This document shows positions 46,037-55,756 of a stretch of DNA of 64,000 nt, in pieces (the first letter of the stretch is position 1; each line of letters opens with the position of its first letter). This DNA is from Ectobius pallidus. Its lineage: Eukaryota; Arthropoda; Insecta; Blattodea; Ectobiidae. The position numbers and the translations under genes are program-made. The stretch spans positions 46,666,502-46,730,501 of the forward strand of contig CAXKWD010000008.1 of assembly GCA_964059195.1 (NCBI GenBank), read 5' to 3'. The notes under the pieces were generated by a model, which had not been told where the DNA came from, searched no databases, and saw nothing but the letters and a program-made list of their open reading frames with translations.

Positions 46037-49000
46037 ATGTCCGCCCCTGTTTATAATATTTCATCGGATTCTGAAAACGAGTTCGATACTATTACGTTAG
46101 ATGATTCCGAACCAGAGGTTTATACAATTTCTAGTTCGGAATCAGATAACGCAATGGAAACTGTGACGTTATCAGATTCCGACGACGCAAATGAATCTGA
46201 TGAAGAACTAGTTTCAAGCGAGGAAGAGTTGGATATGATGTCTGGCAATGAGGGGGAGGGTACTTCTTCGAATTCGGAGAATCGACCCTCCCCATTGTTT
46301 ACAGTTGTCGAGAGTACTCGTAAAGAGTACAAAAGGTTCAATTCTGCCGGTTTGCAGCTAGTGGTCCGACTCAAAGAACCAGCTGAAAATGCAGGACCCA
46401 ACCACTTTGAGACGGCTCTTAAAGCCGTTATATACCATGCCCTAGTCGATACGAGAGACCATGACATGGTAGGGATCTCTATTTTCAATGAGGAAAACGA
46501 GGTCGATAAGCCGATTGGTATCTCCTTTAGGCGTAAAGATCAGATCAGTGTAGATGTGATTTCAGGCGTCGTAAGCAAAGTATGCCAGTCGAACGCCCGC
46601 TTTAATGCCACCGACCGCTTGCGTGTGGTTCTGGACATTGTCCATATGCCAAACGGAAACGGGGGAAAAAGGGCTATACCCATGAAGGGGCGTACGACTG
46701 GTGTACTTGCCCATTTGAAGAAAAGTGTAGTCTTCGTACAGGCAGTCGTGAACTGTTTAGCATTTGCAATAATCATAGCTATTGCTAGAGTAAGCGATCG
46801 TGCAAAATATACTTCATTCATTAAGAACAACATGACAAGCAAAAAACTCAAGGCAGAAGTGGACGATCTGATCAGAAACTCAGGTGTCGATCTCTCGCGA
46901 GGTGGAGGTATCCCTGAGCTGGAGAAGATTCAGGCCCATATTAAGGATAGATATAGACTTGTAGTTTACAGCGGCTTTAATCTCGATTCTGTACTGTACG
47001 TCGGTGGTAATGTGGGGAAAGAAATACTTTATTTACTCTATGACCGAGACAGCCTCCATTACCATACTATAGTAAATTTGACAGGTGCAATGGCTAAACG
47101 ATTCGTTTGTCCAGGTTGTCTTAATGGGTTCAGAACAGGAGAGCGACATACCTGTGATTACGTCTGCTTCTTTTGTAGATCGGTACCTCCTTGCGATCCT
47201 AGCAAAGACTTGGTATTTTGCGATGCTTGCCGTAGATCATTCCGCGGGCAAGGATGTTTCGAAAATCATAAGCGTACCAAAATTCAAGGGCGCACTGTAT
47301 GCATGGCTCTGCAGAAATGTCTAAACTGTGGTAAGTTTAAGGCATTTCAGCAGAAGCATGAATGTTTCAAAATTTTTTGTAATACGTGTAACAAACATCA
47401 AGCGGAAACAGGACATGATTGTTACATGGCACCGCTGAAAGAGACTAAGCGTTCAAACAAGGTATTGTATGTGATATTCGACATAGAAACAACACAGAAT
47501 ACCCGTATCAAAGACAATACCTTTCTTCACGTCCCCAATCTGATTTGTGCACAACAGTTTTGTTCTCTTTGCGAGACGTCGCAAGATGAAGAGTGCGTCA
47601 GATGCGGGCAACGCAGTCATTCTTTCTGGGAAGATCCCGTCCGTGGATTCATGGACTATCTGAGAATGGATAGAGCGTTCGATAGGATCATTGTTATTGC
47701 TCACAATGCTCGAGCGTTCGATCTCCAATTCATTCTCGACTACGCTATTAGGCAACAGTGGACTCCCGACTTGATTATGTCTGGATGCAAGATCCTTTGC
47801 ATGAAGATGCACCATCTAACTTTTCTGGATAGCTTGAACTTCATTCCGCTGCCTCTGCGTAGTTTCCCTCAGACCTTTGACCTAAAAGACGCTGTTAAGG
47901 GCTACTTTCCACATTTGTGGAATACGGCACAGAACCTCAACAGTATTCTCCCACAGCACCCGAACCAAGATCTTTACGGGCCGGACACCATGTCTGTGAA
48001 AGATAGAGAAGCTTTCAAGACTTGGTTCGAGACCGTTAAAGATCTGCCGTTCAATACCCGTGTAGAACTGGAGAGGTATTGCCAGGCCGATGTTACTGTA
48101 CTGAGAGAAGCCTGCACTCTCTTTAAAAATCTGTTCAAACAAATTGCCAATATAGATATTTTCCTAGAGTCTATCACTATTGCATCCGCCTGTAACAGAA
48201 TATTTAGACAGCTATTCCTTAAACCTGAGACAGGCATTCTAAAAAGTCGTTGATGTGGCTTATCCACGAAGCCAAGGAGAGGAACGTATTTATACGTCAT
48301 GCAGGTAACGGACGCGAGGTACGGCTTCCCGAACTTCCCCTATGGAAGGTGGACGGTTTCTGTGAAGAAACAGGAGAGGTTTTCGAATTTCTCGGCTGTT
48401 ATTTTCATGGCTGTCTCTGTCAACCAAACCGAGATGTACCTATGATGGATTCTTCAGAATCCCATGTCGAGAGATACGAGAATACCATGGGCCGACTGGA
48501 CAAGATCCGATCAAAGGGTTATACCGTCCACGTGATGTGGGAATGCAAGTTCGATGTTATTCTCGAACAGTTCCCCGCACTGAGAGACGACCCCTTGGTC
48601 TGTGATGTCCCTTAGGGACTCTGTCTACGGAGGACGTACAGAAGCCATGCGGCTCTATCGTAAGGCGGATGAGACAAAAGAAGAGAAAATCCTATACAGC
48701 GATATAATGTCCCTATATCCATCCGTCTGTAAGTACAACAAGTTTCCTATCGGTCACCCCACTGTTCACGTTAGTGACCAGTGTACAGATATAGATTCAA
48801 TGATGAAGAAAGAAGGCCTCATTAAATGTACTGTCCTACCACCGCAAGGGCTCTACCATCCCGTTTTACCTTTCAGGTGGAATGGTAGGCTCTTGTTTCC
48901 CCTTTGCCGCACCTGTGTTATGACTGTCGAACAAGGTAGCTGCAAACATGCGAAAGAGGAAGAGAGAGTGCTCACTGGTACATGGGTAGTTGATGAAGTG

Positions 49001-50012
49001 AGACTAGCTGTAAATAAGGGCTATAGGGTGATGGCAATCCACGAATTTCTAGAATACGATGTCACGCAATACTCGCGTGAAACTCGTGAGGGAGGGTTAT
49101 TCGTGGATTACATCAACCTTTTCCTCCAGATTAAGACAGAATCCAGCGGATACCCTGGTTGGGTGAAAACAGAGGCCCAGAAACAGGAATATATCGATTT
49201 GTTTTACGAACACGAAGGTGGTAAGTTAGACCCCAAACAAATCGTGAAGAACGCTGGAAAAAGAACCATTAGTAAGCTTTGTTTGAATTCTTTCTGGGGA
49301 AAGCTCGTCCAGAGGTCTAACATGGGTAAAACAAAGCTTATTACGGAGCCTAAAGAGGTTCCTCACGACACCCGAGAGATTCAGTTAAAAGAGACTACTT
49401 TTTGCAAATGATGAAGTCGTGTGGATTAATTGGATCCCTATAGAGGAGGAACAGGACTCTCTTCCTCATACTAGTGTCGTTCACGGTGCTTATGTGACAT
49501 CGGGAGGTAGAATGAACCTCTACGGCTACCTGGACAAGCTAGATCGTCGAGCCATCTACTGTGACACGGACAGTGTGATTTATACACAGACGCCTGACGA
49601 CGCTAAAAGGTACACTGTGCCTTTAGGTGACTATTTAGGCGATATGACCAGTGAACTTACAGACTACGGGGAGGACGCGTACATTTCGGAGTTTGCAAGC
49701 GGGGGCCCTAAGAACTATGGTTTTAGGGTTACCGTTCCTTCCATCAGCACCGCAAATACCTCTGTGTGTAAAATCAGAGGTATTACTCTTAATTATAAGA
49801 CGTTGCAGGATGTCAACTTCGACGCCATTAAAACCATGGTTTTAAATGGTGATCCTGCAGCAACTATCTCTGTGAGGACAGAGAGGAAAATTAAGAGAAA
49901 GCCTGGCCCACAGATCGTGTCTGAAGCCGAGAATAAGATATACCGACTCTGTTTTCGAAAAAGACGCAGAGTTGGCGGAGGGTTCGATTCCCTCCCGTTC
50001 GGGTATAAATAG
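46037..50012 (+). pseudogene. polB: Protein-primed DNA polymerase B (Polinton), three frame breaks
   Basis: The first suitable ATG is 46037, after the leader intron. Order: Ser/Asp/Glu-rich N-terminus; a zinc-rich region (CPGCLNGF to about 47430, many C-x2-C pairs); exonuclease Exo I FDIETT (~47479), Exo II HNARAFD (~47702), Exo III YCQADV (~48078); palm motif A YSDIMSLYPS (~48696), motif B KLCLNSFWG (~49273), motif C YCDTDSV (~49557); end PFGYK at 50012. The frame changes near 48240 (where about 15 residues also seem deleted), near 48600 and in a T5 run at 49400. It would replicate the element from a protein primer; this copy cannot make full-length enzyme unless the shifts are assembly errors. 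The stop TAG is part of the next TATA box. Confidence 0.95.
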
Positions 50013-50038
50013 AAACGAGACGAGAGCACCATCTCAGT
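50003..50038 (+). promoter_or_regulatory. Promoter overlapping the PolB stop codon
   Basis: TATAAATA at 50003-50010 lies on PolB's last codons (TAT AAA TAG); initiator TCAGT at 50034-50038, initiator A at 50036, 33 bp from the TATA start. The first ATG follows at 50039. Presumed to drive the small ORF, ATPase, 51261 gene, integrase and penton genes. Confidence 0.75.
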
Positions 50039-50330
50039 ATGGACTCGTCGTCGTCTCTGGAGTGTGCGTCAATTAGAAAATTATTGGATTTTAGAACGCT
50101 TTTTTCATCACACAGGTGAAGAGTTGGAGGTGTTGTCCCCTGAACTTTTAACGACATAAGGAGCCGAGAGCATATATTTAGTGTATCATAAATTACCTGA
50201 AAGTGTGCAACGTAACGATCTTGTAAAAAAGTGTCTTAGATGCTTTAAACATTACCCTGATTCTCCTTACGATTGCTTTGATGGACCCCCACCTATGATT
50301 AAACATTGTTATGGTTGTAATAAAATTTGA
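50039..50330 (+). pseudogene. Small Cys-rich gene, broken
   Basis: ATG at 50039 opens MDSSSSLECASIRKLLDF. After a 1-nt shift in a T6 run (~50100) the frame reads HHTGEELEVLSPELLTT, meets an in-frame TAA (50157-50159), and continues with YLVYHKLPESVQRNDLVKKC and C-x2-C ... C ... C-x2-C (KKCLRCFKH; DCFDGPPP; HCYGCNK) to TGA 50328-50330. The two C-x2-C pairs suggest a zinc ribbon. It overlaps the ATPase start by 20 bp. Family unknown; reality of the gene rests on coding-like continuity on both sides of the breaks. Confidence 0.45.
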
Positions 50331-51261
50331 CCATCCCTTTTCTTTGATTGTATCAGGTCCGTCATTCTCAGGGAAGACAACTTTCTGTGTAAAACTTATT
50401 AATAATTTACACCATTTGTGTAACGTGAGCAAATACGAAAGTATTCTGTGGTGCTTTAGTGAAAGTAACGCTGTCCCTCCCCAGACAAAATTCAATACTA
50501 CCGTGACATACCACGAAGGTCTTCCTGACTTTAAACAAGAACAATGTACTAAACCCAGACTCGTTATTCTAGACGACTTACTGGACAAAGCTTATTCGAC
50601 AGACGTGAGTTCTATATTTACAAAAGGTTGCCATCATAGAAACATTTCAGTTATTCTCATAACACAAAACCTGTTCCATCAGTCTGCTCACAGCAGAGAC
50701 ATCTCTTTGAACACAAAATATATGGTCTTGTTTAGAAACTTGAGAGATAAAAATCAAATTACTTTTCTAGCAAGACAAGTGTATCCTGAAGATTGGAGGT
50801 CTTTCTATAAAGCTTTCCAAGACGCAACAAGAAAACCTCACGGTTATTTACTAATAGACTTTTGTCAAAGAACAAACGATTTACTTAGATTTAGAACTAA
50901 AATATTTCCCTCGGAGGTTACAAAGGTTTACGTCCCTGTAAAGGATGAAAAGGATAAAATCCAATTACCATTGTTACAAGTTCTTAAAAAGGCAACTCCC
51001 AAGGTACGAAACGTTATTCTAAAAAGTGCAAACAAAAACCTGATACTTGCTATTATAGACTGTGTTCTTAATGTTTTGAACGGTCAGTGTAAATTATCTT
51101 CGTGTTCTAAACGTAAGCTGTTTAAACATAAACATTCCTTAAGACATCTTCTAGATAGGAACGTATCCTTGTCTGAGAAAAAGAAAACTTTGGTACAGAA
51201 AGGAGGATTTTTAATTCCTCTCTTGTCGTCCGTGTTATCCGTCTTGGGATCTTTAACATAA
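50311..51261 (+). CDS. FtsK/HerA (A32-like) genome-packaging ATPase with C-terminal extension
   Basis: 316 residues, ATG at 50311. Walker A GPSFSGKTT at residues 16-24, Walker B RLVILDDLLD with acidic pair 88-89, then ISVILITQNLF (sensor-like) and NTKYMVLFRNLRDKNQITFL, as in Polinton and poxvirus-A32-type ATPases that pump DNA into capsids. The ATPase core ends near residue 210. Residues ~217-316 form a separate basic module (KKATPKVRNVILKSANKNLI; KRKLFKHKHSLRHLLDRNVS; VQKGGFLIPLLSSVLSVLG) ending in a hydrophobic segment, which I remember as an independent small Polinton protein. Here it is in frame with the ATPase. Stop overlaps the next ATG (TAATG). Confidence 0.92.
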   Translation: MVVIKFDHPFSLIVSGPSFSGKTTFCVKLINNLHHLCNVSKYESILWCFSESNAVPPQTKFNTTVTYHEGLPDFKQEQCTKPRLVILDDLLDKAYSTDVSSIFTKGCHHRNISVILITQNLFHQSAHSRDISLNTKYMVLFRNLRDKNQITFLARQVYPEDWRSFYKAFQDATRKPHGYLLIDFCQRTNDLLRFRTKIFPSEVTKVYVPVKDEKDKIQLPLLQVLKKATPKVRNVILKSANKNLILAIIDCVLNVLNGQCKLSSCSKRKLFKHKHSLRHLLDRNVSLSEKKKTLVQKGGFLIPLLSSVLSVLGSLT

Positions 51262-51902
51262 TGTTACAGAAAATGTTTCTGGTTAGTGCTAAAGAGTACA
51301 AGCGTTTAAAACGTTGTGTCGAAGGTTCAAACCCGGCAGTTGTTGTTACGGATCCGTACAAAGAGTTGGCTAAAATACGCGAGAGTGAGGATCCTATATT
51401 CAAGAGAAAACAGAACAGAATACTTGAACAGGAAGTAGCTGAATCGAGGAAAAGAGTTAGAGATTTATCACCCGAAAAAAAACCTATCTCCGAGGACGAA
51501 GCTAAACGTAACGTTATAGGTGATGTAGCAGGTAAATATTTATCGGCTTATGTAACATCGCCAAAACTTGTAGACACACAGTTTGGAATCTATAAAAAGA
51601 AAGAGACGGGAGAGTACATGATAGGTAATTTTAAAATTCAATTGTTAAACAATAGCTTGATCATTAACGGTATAAAATACGATGCGAGTGCAGGTTTATG
51701 GGAGTTGCTTACTAGGAAGAAGGTGGATATGAATCTTGTTACGCAGGAAGACCTCGACACGTACAAAGACATTTTAACTAGGACCGAAGGACATAACAGC
51801 GTCGATAATAAAACCGCTAGAACAGTTAAATACAAACAAGTCATTTCAAAATTGTTTCCATCGAGAGAGCTTAGGTGGAGTACCTATAAACAACGGAGAT
51901 GA
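51261..51902 (+). CDS. Conserved Polinton protein upstream of integrase
   Basis: 213 residues; ATG overlaps the ATPase stop by one base (M13 at 51297 is a less likely alternative). A charged coiled region (KQNRILEQEVAESRKRVRDL) is followed by a conserved part: GIYKKKETGEYMIGNFKIQL, NGIKYDASAGLWELLTRKK and TQEDLDTYKDILTRTEGHN. The 'Y...GLWELL..K...YK.IL..T' pattern is common just upstream of, or fused to, Polinton integrases; its function is unknown. Stop overlaps the integrase ATG (ATGA). A ~72-bp piece (51407-51478) is duplicated in the PolB leader at 45770-45843. Confidence 0.85.
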   Translation: MLQKMFLVSAKEYKRLKRCVEGSNPAVVVTDPYKELAKIRESEDPIFKRKQNRILEQEVAESRKRVRDLSPEKKPISEDEAKRNVIGDVAGKYLSAYVTSPKLVDTQFGIYKKKETGEYMIGNFKIQLLNNSLIINGIKYDASAGLWELLTRKKVDMNLVTQEDLDTYKDILTRTEGHNSVDNKTARTVKYKQVISKLFPSRELRWSTYKQRR

Positions 51903-52966
51903 TGATGAAGGAAACATTACACAAGTTGTATTACGACCCTGAGGCATCTACGGGTTTTTCCACTCTTGCTAAACTTTCACAAGCTTCTAGCATTATAGAT
52001 AAAAATATCGAGCAATGGTTAGTTGAGCAGGATGTTTACTCCTTACATAAACCCATCAGGAGAAAGTTTCCTAGGAATCCGTATTCTGTAAATAACCTTT
52101 ACGACGTGTTTGAACTTGATCTAGCCGATGTACAAAGCATTGCGAAACATAATGACAACGCAATATATTTACTTGTTGTTATCGATGTGTTTTCCAAATA
52201 CGTATGGGTTGTACCTTTAAAATCTAAAAGAGGTAAGGATGTGACAGACGGATTTAAACAGGTGTTGGAGAAGTCCGCTAGGAATCCTGTCGCTGTAAGA
52301 ACCGATAGGGGTAAAGAATGTCTAAACAAATCTTTTCAAGACTTGTTAAGGAAAGAGAATATCGAGTTTCAAGTGTGTAGGAATCCCGATGTTAAATGTT
52401 CCGTCGTGGAAAGGTTTAATAGGACCCTAAAAACTAAAATGTACAAATATTTTACTTTCAAGAACAGTTACAAGTATCTCGACGTGTTGGATAAGTTTGT
52501 GAAGGGATATAACGATAGCGTACACAATACAACAGGAATGGCCCCTACTAAGGTTAGCGATAAAGATGTTTTGAAAATATGGCGACGTATGGCAAAGAAA
52601 CAGATTCGTGTGAAACCGAGACCTGTAAAGTTTTCGGTAGGGCAAACGGTAAGAATAGGTAGAGAGAAAATGAAATTCGCTAAAGGTTTCGAGCAAAACT
52701 ATTCTACAGAAATATTCAGAATCGTCAAGGTCATTAAACATTCTCCTCAACCTGTATATGAACTAGAAGACCTCAAGGGCAGTCCTATTTTCGGACAGTT
52801 TTACAGTTATGAGCTCACACCAGTAACTATTGGGAAAGACACTGTTTACAAGATAGATAAAATTCTACGCAGTCGTAAAGTAAGGGGTAGTACCGAACAT
52901 CTCGTTCGCTGGAGAGGTTACGGTCCTGAGTTTGATTCCTGGGTTAAAGCTAAGGATTTAGCGTAA
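51899..52966 (+). CDS. Retroviral-type integrase with C-terminal chromodomain
   Basis: 355 residues, intact. Catalytic triad D74 (VFELDLAD), D136 (VRTDRGKE) and E171 (VVERFNRTL), i.e. a D,D-34-E spacing. Residues about 235-310 form an SH3-like DNA-binding part (VGQTVRIG; GFEQNYSTEIFRIVKVI). Residues ~318-353 are a chromodomain (YKIDKILRSR; LVRWRGYGPEFDSWV) that may steer insertion to modified histones. It joins the AG...CT ends to target DNA with a 6-bp stagger, matching the ACTGTG duplication. Start: three ATGs in a row at 51899-51907, overlapping the previous stop. Stop overlaps the next ATG (TAATG). Confidence 0.97.
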   Translation: MMMKETLHKLYYDPEASTGFSTLAKLSQASSIIDKNIEQWLVEQDVYSLHKPIRRKFPRNPYSVNNLYDVFELDLADVQSIAKHNDNAIYLLVVIDVFSKYVWVVPLKSKRGKDVTDGFKQVLEKSARNPVAVRTDRGKECLNKSFQDLLRKENIEFQVCRNPDVKCSVVERFNRTLKTKMYKYFTFKNSYKYLDVLDKFVKGYNDSVHNTTGMAPTKVSDKDVLKIWRRMAKKQIRVKPRPVKFSVGQTVRIGREKMKFAKGFEQNYSTEIFRIVKVIKHSPQPVYELEDLKGSPIFGQFYSYELTPVTIGKDTVYKIDKILRSRKVRGSTEHLVRWRGYGPEFDSWVKAKDLA

Positions 52967-53469
52967 TGGGAGAAGAATTTTACGTTACTCTCCTGAGCGA
53001 TGCATCGTACAAATCATTTCCTAGTAACACCCTTGCTAGTTTCCAGGTGCAGTTGGCACAGAGCATAAAGCTGGAGAGGAATCATTGGGATGTGGGCTTG
53101 TGCGAAATTAGTTACTCTCAAGGGAATGTATCGGAAACGAAAGCTTCGACACCAAATGAAACATCGGAATCGAAATCTGTGAAAACAAATCTAAATAGGA
53201 AAGAACTTGTTTTTATATACTGTAATATAATAAAACCGCAACTTGTAGGAGATGCGTACGTTAAATGTCTTAGAATTATTCAGTTTCCTTTAAATACAGC
53301 AACTCATGTCTTTCCTGAAATTTATTATGTTCCTGTCGAATCTTCCGAATTTCAGGTGATAGGTATAGAAATGACAACAAAACTAGGAGAACTAGCTAAC
53401 ATAACGGATAGCACTAAACCTACGATGCTCGTTTTACATTTTAAAAAGAGAAGGCAGATGGTGTTATGA
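52966..53469 (+). CDS. Penton-like minor capsid protein (single jelly-roll)
   Basis: 167 residues, ATG overlapping the integrase stop. FYVTLLSDASYKSFPSNTLA, FQVQLAQSIKLERNHWDVGL and CEISYSQG form the conserved N-terminal strands of the Polinton minor capsid (vertex) protein, followed by LVFIYCNIIKPQLVGDAYVK. An insert rich in Thr/Ser/Glu lies at about residues 56-75. It should form pentamers at capsid vertices with the major capsid protein encoded downstream. Intact. Its last codons contain the TTTAAAAA box used by the next promoter. Confidence 0.88.
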   Translation: MGEEFYVTLLSDASYKSFPSNTLASFQVQLAQSIKLERNHWDVGLCEISYSQGNVSETKASTPNETSESKSVKTNLNRKELVFIYCNIIKPQLVGDAYVKCLRIIQFPLNTATHVFPEIYYVPVESSEFQVIGIEMTTKLGELANITDSTKPTMLVLHFKKRRQMVL

Positions 53470-53476
53470 ATTAGTT
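53440..53476 (+). promoter_or_regulatory. Putative promoter of the pVI/PX-like gene
   Basis: TATA variant TTTAAAAA at 53440-53447 and TTAGTTT (one mismatch from TCAGTTT) around 53471-53477; 33 bp from first T to the A at 53473. ATG at 53481. Weaker matches than the other promoters, but the spacing is the same. Confidence 0.5.
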
Positions 53477-53480
53477 TGCG

Positions 53481-53858
53481 ATGGACCACCTTACAGCATA
53501 CTACGTGAATCAGTCGGGAGGGCGTCTAGGCAATGTTGGTCCATTCTACAGCGGCAGCCCCTATGTTCAACACGGTAGTGGAATAGGTAGTTTCTTGGGA
53601 GGATTATTTAGAATGATAAAACCAATTCTCTTTTCGGGTGCTAAAGCGGTAGGTCGTGAAACTCTTTCGGCAGGAGCAAATATTTTAACCGATATAGCAA
53701 GTAGAAAGGAAGGTGATAAGGTAAAAGATATTATTGCTAATAGAGTAAACGAATCAACTCAGAAACTCGTGAATAAAATGAAGGGTAGGGGTAGAAAGAG
53801 AAAAAGGGCGTCTCCTAAGATGCGAGATATATTTAGCGATGTAAAGAGGAGAAAGTAG
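53481..53858 (+). CDS. Capsid-interior/minor protein, PX or adenovirus pVI-like
   Basis: 125 residues. A glycine-rich start (GGRLGNVGPFYSGSPYVQHG) precedes an amphipathic segment (GIGSFLGGLFRMIKPILFSG, then AKAVGRETLSAGANIL), a central region (DKVKDIIANRVNESTQK) and a strongly basic end (GRGRKRKRASPKMRD; SDVKRRK). 'GSPYQ.G.GIG.FLGGLFR...P....GAKA.G.E.L..G..I..D' is a familiar Polinton motif, lying between the penton and major capsid genes. Likely roles are DNA binding in the core and membrane interaction, by analogy with adenovirus pVI/pX, but that is inference. Confidence 0.82.
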   Translation: MDHLTAYYVNQSGGRLGNVGPFYSGSPYVQHGSGIGSFLGGLFRMIKPILFSGAKAVGRETLSAGANILTDIASRKEGDKVKDIIANRVNESTQKLVNKMKGRGRKRKRASPKMRDIFSDVKRRK

Positions 53859-53863
53859 TCAGT
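53828..53863 (+). promoter_or_regulatory. Major capsid gene promoter: TATATTTA + TCAGT
   Basis: TATATTTA at 53828-53835 (inside the upstream coding region) and TCAGT at 53859-53863; 33 bp to the A at 53861. The leader to the ATG at 53873 is 12 nt. Confidence 0.7.
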
Positions 53864-53872
53864 CGTGTAAAG

Positions 53873-55172
53873 ATGTTTGCCGTGACAAAGTCAGAGTTCG
53901 ACCTTTTCGAGAAGAGCCCTATTCAAACATCGGTGGTGGGAAATGTTACTACATTATGTAAAGCTATTACTCCTGTGGAACAGAGCGTTCTCGAATTCGT
54001 GGTTGCTGCAGACAGCGAACATTATACAGATTTAAATGTACAACTCATGGTGGAGGGAAAATTCGTTAAAAGCGACGGGGCAGATATAGGTGAAGGCGAT
54101 AAGGTTACAGGAGTAAACAACTTGCTTCATTCACTTTTCAGTCATCTCAGCGTTTCCTTCGGAGGATTTGTACAATTACAGGTCTTACCTTGAAACATTG
54201 TTTGCATACGGTGAGGATGCTTCTAAAACTCATCTGACAAACGGTTTTTGGTATGCCGATAAAGCTATATAAGGTTTGACAGAACCTAAAGAATTGGCGA
54301 CATTAAACGGAACGTTGGGACCTAATGTTAAAAACGACGGTTGGACCGAAAGGTACAACAAGTCTAAGAATTCTAAAGTATTAGTCATGATAGGTAAACT
54401 ACACGGTGATATTTTCAATCTGTCTAAACTTTTACTGCCTGGAGTAAACATGCATATAAGACTTACGAAAGCAAAGAGAGAGTTTTATCTCTTGGGTGAA
54501 AACGACAATTCAAAAGTCTTCTTTAAGTTTCTCGATGCAGGTCTGTACGTGAGGAAAATTAAAGCTTCGCCCAGCATTCTACTAGCACACATTAAAACTC
54601 TAGAGAAAGGTCATAATGCTCACTATCCTATCACAAGAGTGGATTTGAAAACATTTACGTTTAGTTCAGGAGCAAGCTCCATTTCTATAGATAATGCATA
54701 CATTGGTACTCTACCTAAACGAGTTCTCTTCTCCATGGTGAAAAATTCTTCTTTCTCCGGCACAGTGGAGTCCAATCCCTACGAGTTTCGACATTTTGCT
54801 TTGAGTTCTTTTGCTTTGTACGTTAATGGACAACAGATTCCATCAGAAGGATTACACATTTCCACAGATCATGAAAATACTACTACTCTAGCTTACGATA
54901 CACTTTTTAAAGGTTCGGGGATCCATCATAGCAATAGCGGGATGCTAATCACTCACGATATGTATATAAATGGGTATTTCACACTGATGTATGATCTTAC
55001 GCCTGATGTTTCGGCATCGCATGGTCATAGAAGTTTGCCCTGTAGTGGGAACATTAGAATAGAAGCAAAGTTCGATAAGGCTTTAGAACAAGCCATCACT
55101 TGTATCCTCTACTCCGAATACGATAACTCTATCGAGGTCACTAAAGATAGAAGAGTGATTACAGATTTTTAG
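53873..55172 (+). pseudogene. Major capsid protein (double jelly-roll type), broken
   Basis: The first frame (53873-54190) reads EFDLFEKSPIQTSVVGNVTT and VNNLLHSLFSHLSVSFGG. A shift near 54170, probably with loss of some 10 residues, moves to a frame reading YNYRSYLETLFAYGEDASKT and HLTNGFWYADKAI. An in-frame TAA (about 54270-54272) follows, then 54273-55172 continues open: GLTEPKELATLNG, HGDIFNLSKLLLPGVNMHIR, YFTLMYDLTPDVSASHG, GNIRIEAKFDKALEQAITC. 'YPYRAYLE..L.YG.EA..SHL' and 'LP..V.I.I.L' are hallmarks of Polinton major capsid proteins. About 430 residues if intact. The copy cannot give a full capsid protein as read. Confidence 0.9.
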
Positions 55173-55176
55173 AATA

Positions 55177-55695
55177 ATGAATAGTAACCAAATAAACTAT
55201 GCTTTACGTCACGTAGAAACATTCGGTGGGGTTTACCCTAGCGATATGTTACCATCTGTTGCAACGCATAAACCTAAGATTTATGTCATTAACTTTGATC
55301 CTCATTCTTCACCTGGTTCTCATTGGGTTGCCGTGCTTTTCAAAAATCAAAATTTTGCCTATTACTTTGATTCTTTTGGTCTACCACCCATCATTCCCGG
55401 GATAACAAAATTTATAAAACAAAACTCTATACAATGGCTGTACAACACTCAAAGACTACAAGGACTGACAACAGCTGTATGCGGGCAATATGTCTGCTTA
55501 TTCTCCTACTTCATGAATATGGGATGGAGTATGCAGGAGTTTGTAAACATGTTTACTACGTCTCCAGACATAGAGGTCGTCCGCATCTTCCACAAATTCC
55601 TTGGAACTCTCTGTGGAACGAGGAAGGTTGGAGGTCAGAGATGTTTTCCAGGACATGTGCATTGTAAGTATCTATCTACATGGATTTATTGTTAG
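55177..55695 (+). CDS. Adenain-like maturation cysteine protease
   Basis: 172 residues, four bases after the capsid stop. His in SHWVAVLF (H49), Asp in YYFDSFGLPP (D65) and the Cys segment CGQYVCLFSYFMNMG (C102-C107) match adenovirus-type proteases, though the CGQYVC spacing has one residue more than the usual CG.YC. It would cleave capsid precursors and the pVI-like protein. A consensus donor (GTAAGTAT, 55664) and acceptor (CTGATTTCAG, 55737-55746) near its end could remove the last ~10 residues, giving a stop just after GHVH. No promoter of its own seen, so it is probably expressed with the capsid gene. Confidence 0.9.
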   Translation: MNSNQINYALRHVETFGGVYPSDMLPSVATHKPKIYVINFDPHSSPGSHWVAVLFKNQNFAYYFDSFGLPPIIPGITKFIKQNSIQWLYNTQRLQGLTTAVCGQYVCLFSYFMNMGWSMQEFVNMFTTSPDIEVVRIFHKFLGTLCGTRKVGGQRCFPGHVHCKYLSTWIYC

Positions 55696-55756
55696 CTTAG
55701 AAAAGTAGGTTGTGCTTAAGTTAAAACTTTTACTTTCTGATTTCAGAACGAAAAGA

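Noticed and set aside
55664..55746. Intron joining the protease to the rightmost gene
   Set aside because: Donor and acceptor look good, but joining gives an immediate stop, and the rightmost gene has its own TATA and initiator just downstream. Kept only as a possible trim of the protease end.
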